From Pseudomonadota bacterium (GTDB taxonomy: Bacteria; Pseudomonadota; Gammaproteobacteria; Berkiellales; Berkiellaceae), in NCBI GenBank assembly GCA_018241965.1, contig JAFECS010000013.1, positions 47,953 to 111,952 on the forward strand: a stretch of 64,000 nt of DNA, read 5' to 3'. This document shows positions 60,779 through 64,000 of the stretch, one piece after another. Position numbers and translations under genes: made by a program. The notes below the pieces were generated by a model. It was given only the letters and a program-made list of their open reading frames with translations. It was not told the origin of the DNA and ran no database searches. Within the stretch, counting starts at the first letter, position 1. The number at the start of each line of letters is the position of its first letter.

Positions 60779-61234
60779 ATGGATAGTTTAGGTGAACTAT
60801 ATCATGAATTAATATTAGATCATTGTAGGCATCCCCGATGTTATGGCAGCCTCGTTAATCCTACGCATGAAGCCCATGGGGTTAACCCCTTTTGTGGCGA
60901 TGATGTAGCGCTTGCTTTAGTGATAGATAATCATCAACACATCAAAGAAATACAATTTACTGGCAAAGGCTGCGCTATCTGTATGGCCAGCAGCTCATTA
61001 ATGTGTGAACACCTCAAAAATCATTCTGTTTCAGAGGCGCTTGAATTATTTACTTTATTTTCTAGTCTCTTCCATGAAGGAGCCTCCTCGCAAAACGATA
61101 AATTAGGTAAAACACAAATGTTAGCCAATGTAAAAGCCTACCCTATGCGTGTAAAGTGCGTGACATTGCCTTGGCATACTTTAAAAGCGGCTTTGTTGAA
61201 AACAAGCAATCAAGTAAGCACCGAAAATGGGTAA
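60779..61234 (+). CDS. sufU: SufU/IscU-type sulfur-acceptor scaffold
   Basis: 151 residues with the three zinc/cluster cysteines of the SufU type: NPFCGDDVALALV, GKGCAICMASSSLM and a C-terminal RVKCVTLPWHTLKAAL. The 18-22 residue insertion between the second and third cysteines distinguishes SufU from IscU. SufU is common in Gram-positives but also found in some Proteobacteria suf operons. GAGGT lies four bases before the ATG. It overlaps sufT by 8 bases. Confidence 0.9.
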   Translation: MDSLGELYHELILDHCRHPRCYGSLVNPTHEAHGVNPFCGDDVALALVIDNHQHIKEIQFTGKGCAICMASSSLMCEHLKNHSVSEALELFTLFSSLFHEGASSQNDKLGKTQMLANVKAYPMRVKCVTLPWHTLKAALLKTSNQVSTENG

Positions 61235-61538
61235 TAATATAACGGTACATGAACAGGCCATAGACATTTTAAAAACCATATTTGACCCTGAAATTCCTGT
61301 TAATGTGGTGGACTTAGGGCTTATTTACAGTATGGTTATTAAAGACAAGAAACTTCTTGTACAAATGACTTTAACGAACCCCGCCTGTCCAGTTGCTAAT
61401 CAATTCCCACATGCTGTTAAAACAGCCCTTGAAACCATTAAAGACATTGACGAAGTAACGGTAGAGCTGGTGTGGGACCCTCCCTGGACGCCAGAGAGAA
61501 TGACAGAGGCAGCAAAGCTTACCTTGGGGATGCTGTAA
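61227..61538 (+). CDS. sufT: SufT-type DUF59/MIP18 protein
   Basis: 103 residues of the MIP18/DUF59 family: DPEIPVNVVDLGLIYSM, MTLTNPACPVANQFPHAV and VELVWDPPWTPERMTEAAKLTLGML. SufT aids maturation of Fe-S proteins in bacteria. Its ATG lies inside the end of sufU, so the suf operon ends with this gene; no strong terminator is seen before the next gene. Confidence 0.92.
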   Translation: MGNNITVHEQAIDILKTIFDPEIPVNVVDLGLIYSMVIKDKKLLVQMTLTNPACPVANQFPHAVKTALETIKDIDEVTVELVWDPPWTPERMTEAAKLTLGML

Positions 61539-61616
61539 ATAATATAAGTTTTTGCCACATTTGCGCCGCATTCTCTATACTGTATGTAATGCTTTAGGCA
61601 AAATGAGACGCAGTAT

Positions 61617-62090
61617 ATGTTAGGTAGAAATTTTCTCCATGAAGCAAGTTCATTGGCCAATAAATACCCCGTCATTTTTGAAAAAGATGTAAAAAGAGCC
61701 CAGCTCTATTTAGTGTTGCTAGAAAACCTTAAAGAAATTGATAGTTTTTTTAGCACAAATGATCATCCTGGAAAAAAACCATCGCATGCTTTACTCAAGT
61801 TTTTGTCTTCTAACCTTCAATTTGAAAGCATGGATAATTTACTGTTAACCACTTTAGATATTATTCGTTATGGTAATGCTTGCAAGACAATTCATGACTC
61901 AAGAGTGAAGCCATATGTAGATAAGGTCTTAAGTGCTGCAAAGGAACTCTATCATTTTGTAGAAACTCATATTATTAAAGATCATTACTATGTTAGCGCT
62001 GATACATTAAGTGAATTAAATTTTAAATTTTTGAAAAAATTAGAAACACTTGAAAGAGAAAATAAACATCCCCGTGGTAGGCCTAAGTGA
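61617..62090 (+). CDS. Unrecognised 157-aa helical protein with C-terminal AT-hook
   Basis: No family recognised for the first ~148 residues, which look all-helical. The C-terminus is KHPRGRPK: PRGRPK at residues 152-157 is the canonical core of an AT-hook, a minor-groove binding motif typical of eukaryotic HMGA and some bacterial DNA-binding proteins. Binding AT-rich DNA, of the bacterium or of a host nucleus, is a reasonable inference, but one short motif is not proof. No ribosome binding site of note, and the gene stands alone between sufT and the lipoprotein gene. Confidence 0.65.
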   Translation: MLGRNFLHEASSLANKYPVIFEKDVKRAQLYLVLLENLKEIDSFFSTNDHPGKKPSHALLKFLSSNLQFESMDNLLLTTLDIIRYGNACKTIHDSRVKPYVDKVLSAAKELYHFVETHIIKDHYYVSADTLSELNFKFLKKLETLERENKHPRGRPK

Positions 62091-62148
62091 ATTTTATTAG
62101 CCTTCTTACTACCTGAGTTATCTCCCCAAACTCTTCATATCTCTCTCA

Positions 62149-62175
62149 TAAGCTTAATTCCTTGAGCTTTTTTTC
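62149..62175 (+). terminator. Weak stem-loop with T run
   Basis: AAGCT and AGCTT pair over a 10-base loop and are followed by a run of T. It lies after the AT-hook gene; only five pairs, so weak. Confidence 0.3.
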
Positions 62176-62257
62176 TACTCAGCTGACGTTACTATGTCAA
62201 ACAAATTCAATTTTGGTATAAATAGATTAATAAAAGATCTTTAAAGGGAATAAAGTT

Positions 62258-63619
62258 ATTTTTGCAACAAAAATAAAATCTAAGTATGCAAGTCTTGTTG
62301 CCATCCTACTGCTAACGGGATGTACCAGGCTTACACAGGATGCCGGGTTTAACGAAGTAACCGAGATGGTTAAACTTCGCGCTCATTTATCCCCTGCCTG
62401 GCAAAGAACCGATAAAGATGCTTTACAAGCCCAGCAAATCATTCGAAACATCCTTGAAGATACTTTATCTGCGGATAATGCTGTTCGCGTTGCCATGATC
62501 AATAATCCCGGATTACAAGGTGCATTAACGGAGCTTGGCATTGCTGAGGCTGACTGGGTTCAAGCAGGAAAAATGCGCAACCCCAGCTACTCATTTTTAA
62601 AGCTGACGCCTGTTAGCGATGAATACGACACCGAACAAAGAGTCCTCTTAGATGTTATGAGCCTCATCACAATACCGATGCGCTCGTGCATTGAAAAACA
62701 AAGATTTCAACAAGCAAAAATACAAGCGGCCATCAATATTCTTGATGTAGCAGCGCAAACAAGAAAAGCATACTATCGCCTTATTGCGGCAGAACAGACT
62801 GTTCACTATATTGCCAAAGTGAAAGAAACTGCCCATATCAATTCACAATTGGCAAAACAATTAGAAAAAGTCGGTAATTTCAGTAAACTGCAAAAAGATC
62901 GTGAGCAAGTTTTCTTAGCAGAAATACACACCCAAGAGTTACGCGCTAAAATGAGTGCTAAAAAGGAACGCGAACAATTAGTGCGGCTCTTGGGCTTAAA
63001 AAATGCGCACAGCTTAAAATTACCTGAGCGCTTACCTGATTTACCCACATCATTTCCTGAATGGCAACAGATTGAAAAGGCGGCCATTTCAAAGCGCCTT
63101 GATATTCAAATGATGCAACATGAGCTAAATAGCAAAGCAAAATCTTTAGGCCTTACCAAAGCAACGCGCTTTATCAGTGTCTTAGAAGCAGGATACGCTT
63201 ACAATTCCTCTGATTCAAAACCACATCAAAGTGGTTATGAGATTAATCTTGAAATTCCTCTGTTTGATTGGGGCGAAGCCAAAGTGGCCAAAGCCCAAAA
63301 TATTTATATGCAATCGGTCTGGCGTTTACGCGAAGTAGTGACTAATGCGGGTTCAGAAATTCGTGAAGCTTATCAAATTTACCAAATGAGCTACGATTTA
63401 GCGAAGCATTTGCGCGATGATTTGGTGCCTTTACGTAAGCGAATATTAGATGAAGCTATGTTACGTTATAATGGCATGTTAATAAGCACTTTTGAGCTAA
63501 TGGTTGACGAACGTGAACAAATACTAAGTGTTAATAATTATATAGAAGCCTTGCGTGATTTTTGGCTGGCCCAAGCCGATATGCAAACAGCACTCATGGT
63601 AAAATCACCTTTTAATTAA
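62258..63619 (+). CDS. TolC-family outer-membrane lipoprotein (probable ATT start)
   Basis: Outer-membrane factor of the TolC/CusC type. The first ATG is at 62366, but 36 in-frame codons upstream encode a clean lipoprotein signal: a basic start, ASLVAILLLTGC with lipobox LTGC (Cys 22). An in-frame stop lies just before, so the only fitting start is a rare codon; ATT 62258 has AAGGGA eight bases upstream. This gives 453 residues. Later features are RKAYYRLIAAEQTV, AQLEKVGNFSKLQKDREQVF, ISVLEAGYAYNS, YEINLEIPLFDWGEAKVAKA and YNGMLISTFELMVDERE. A multicopper oxidase gene follows after 19 bases, suggesting a copper-export role. Confidence 0.82.
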   Translation: MFATKIKSKYASLVAILLLTGCTRLTQDAGFNEVTEMVKLRAHLSPAWQRTDKDALQAQQIIRNILEDTLSADNAVRVAMINNPGLQGALTELGIAEADWVQAGKMRNPSYSFLKLTPVSDEYDTEQRVLLDVMSLITIPMRSCIEKQRFQQAKIQAAINILDVAAQTRKAYYRLIAAEQTVHYIAKVKETAHINSQLAKQLEKVGNFSKLQKDREQVFLAEIHTQELRAKMSAKKEREQLVRLLGLKNAHSLKLPERLPDLPTSFPEWQQIEKAAISKRLDIQMMQHELNSKAKSLGLTKATRFISVLEAGYAYNSSDSKPHQSGYEINLEIPLFDWGEAKVAKAQNIYMQSVWRLREVVTNAGSEIREAYQIYQMSYDLAKHLRDDLVPLRKRILDEAMLRYNGMLISTFELMVDEREQILSVNNYIEALRDFWLAQADMQTALMVKSPFN

Positions 63620-63638
63620 GCTTAAATAGAGGCTGCCA

Positions 63639-64000
63639 ATGGTTTCAAAAAAAAGACGTGAATTTATAAAAAGTGTAGGAAAAAGCGTCGCAGGCGCAGG
63701 GCTTTTATTGGCAGGCAGTAGTGTGAGCCGCGTTGCCATGGCAGCCTTACCTGAAATCATTAGCACCAACAACCCTAACACTCAACCTCCTCCTTTACCT
63801 GCTACGGGGCTCCCCTTTCACCCTGTGGTCACTTTGAATGGTTGGTCGCTTCCCTGGCGGATGAATAACAATTGGAAAGAATTTCACTTAGTTGCAGAGC
63901 CAGTCATTCGCGAAGTGGCTCCTGGCATGAAAGCTCATCTATGGGGATATAACGGGCAATCGCCCGGCCCCACCATTGAAGTTGTTGAAGGGGATCAGGT
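63639..64000 (+). CDS. Multicopper oxidase, Tat-exported (C-terminus beyond window)
   Basis: The 120 residues seen start with a twin-arginine signal KKRREFIKSVGKSVAGAGLLLAGSS, so the folded protein is exported. The mature part has WSLPWRMNNNWKEFHLVAEPV and HLWGYNGQSPGPTIEVVEGD, the first cupredoxin domain entry of CopA/CueO-type multicopper oxidases, which oxidise Cu(I). Copper-binding histidines lie beyond the window. AGAGG lies seven bases before the ATG. It follows the TolC-type lipoprotein closely, so copper tolerance is a likely shared role. Confidence 0.85.
   Translation, partial: MVSKKRREFIKSVGKSVAGAGLLLAGSSVSRVAMAALPEIISTNNPNTQPPPLPATGLPFHPVVTLNGWSLPWRMNNNWKEFHLVAEPVIREVAPGMKAHLWGYNGQSPGPTIEVVEGDQ

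Noticed and set aside
1..64000. tRNA, rRNA, riboswitches, prophage or transposase genes
   Set aside because: I looked for cloverleaf 3' ends, conserved rRNA blocks and DDE or integrase motifs and recognised none; a tRNAscan or Infernal run would be more sensitive.

Overview
The window is AT-rich gammaproteobacterial DNA. Housekeeping genes point to Legionellales: RpoS, a Mip-like peptidyl-prolyl isomerase, TamA/TamB, AcnA, FumC and a SUF iron-sulfur operon. Mixed in are many proteins with eukaryote-like signatures: a leucine-rich-repeat protein, two RhoGAP-like proteins, an F-box-like protein, a J-domain protein, an ankyrin/Ser-Pro-rich protein, a cysteine phytase, an AT-hook tail and a kinase-like motif. 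This mix is typical of an obligate or facultative intracellular bacterium of protists. A Legionella, Coxiella or Berkiella relative is my best guess. That assignment is inference, because no rRNA gene is present.

Layout. 1-2.7 kb: two minus-strand candidate effectors, the first cut by the window edge. 2.8-4.7 kb: pabB and ubiC overlapping on the minus strand. 4.9-6.0 kb: an orphan. 6.1-9.2 kb: a two-gene ABC transporter. 9.2-14.5 kb: tamA and tamB, split by an antisense orphan. 14.6-31 kb: mostly core genes: a zinc-ribbon membrane protein, rpoS, a marR-type regulator, acnA, fumC, a GGDEF/EAL protein, an AmpG-type permease, a PAP2-like protein, a Mip-like PPIase, a chalcone-isomerase-like protein, a KefB-type antiporter, a TPR-methyltransferase, lemA and a GIDE-domain protein. 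31-55 kb: a long accessory stretch that looks like an effector island. It holds a PKMT-like methyltransferase, the phytase, two RhoGAPs, an F-box-like protein, two double-glycine-type peptides, a tandem cytidine-deaminase-like protein, a P3A-type ATPase, a J-domain protein, two tandem helical-repeat paralogues, an AAA/DUF4143 protein, a Ser-Pro/ankyrin protein and a kinase-like protein. 55-56 kb: a glycosyltransferase. 56-61.5 kb: sufB-C-D-S-U-T. 61.6-64 kb: an AT-hook protein, a TolC-type lipoprotein and the start of a Tat-exported multicopper oxidase.

How it works together. The core part covers folate and ubiquinone precursors from chorismate, the TCA cycle, outer-membrane assembly, iron-sulfur assembly and probable copper handling. 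The accessory part reads as host-interaction genes, mostly single-gene units with their own ribosome binding sites and no secretion apparatus in view. Short palindromic or inverted-repeat elements sit at several convergent gene junctions (25.9, 30.9, 33.1 and 44.1 kb). The most unusual non-coding structure is a set of three 18-bp repeats spaced exactly 31 bp apart upstream of the AAA/DUF4143 gene. No tRNA, rRNA, CRISPR array or transposase was recognised.
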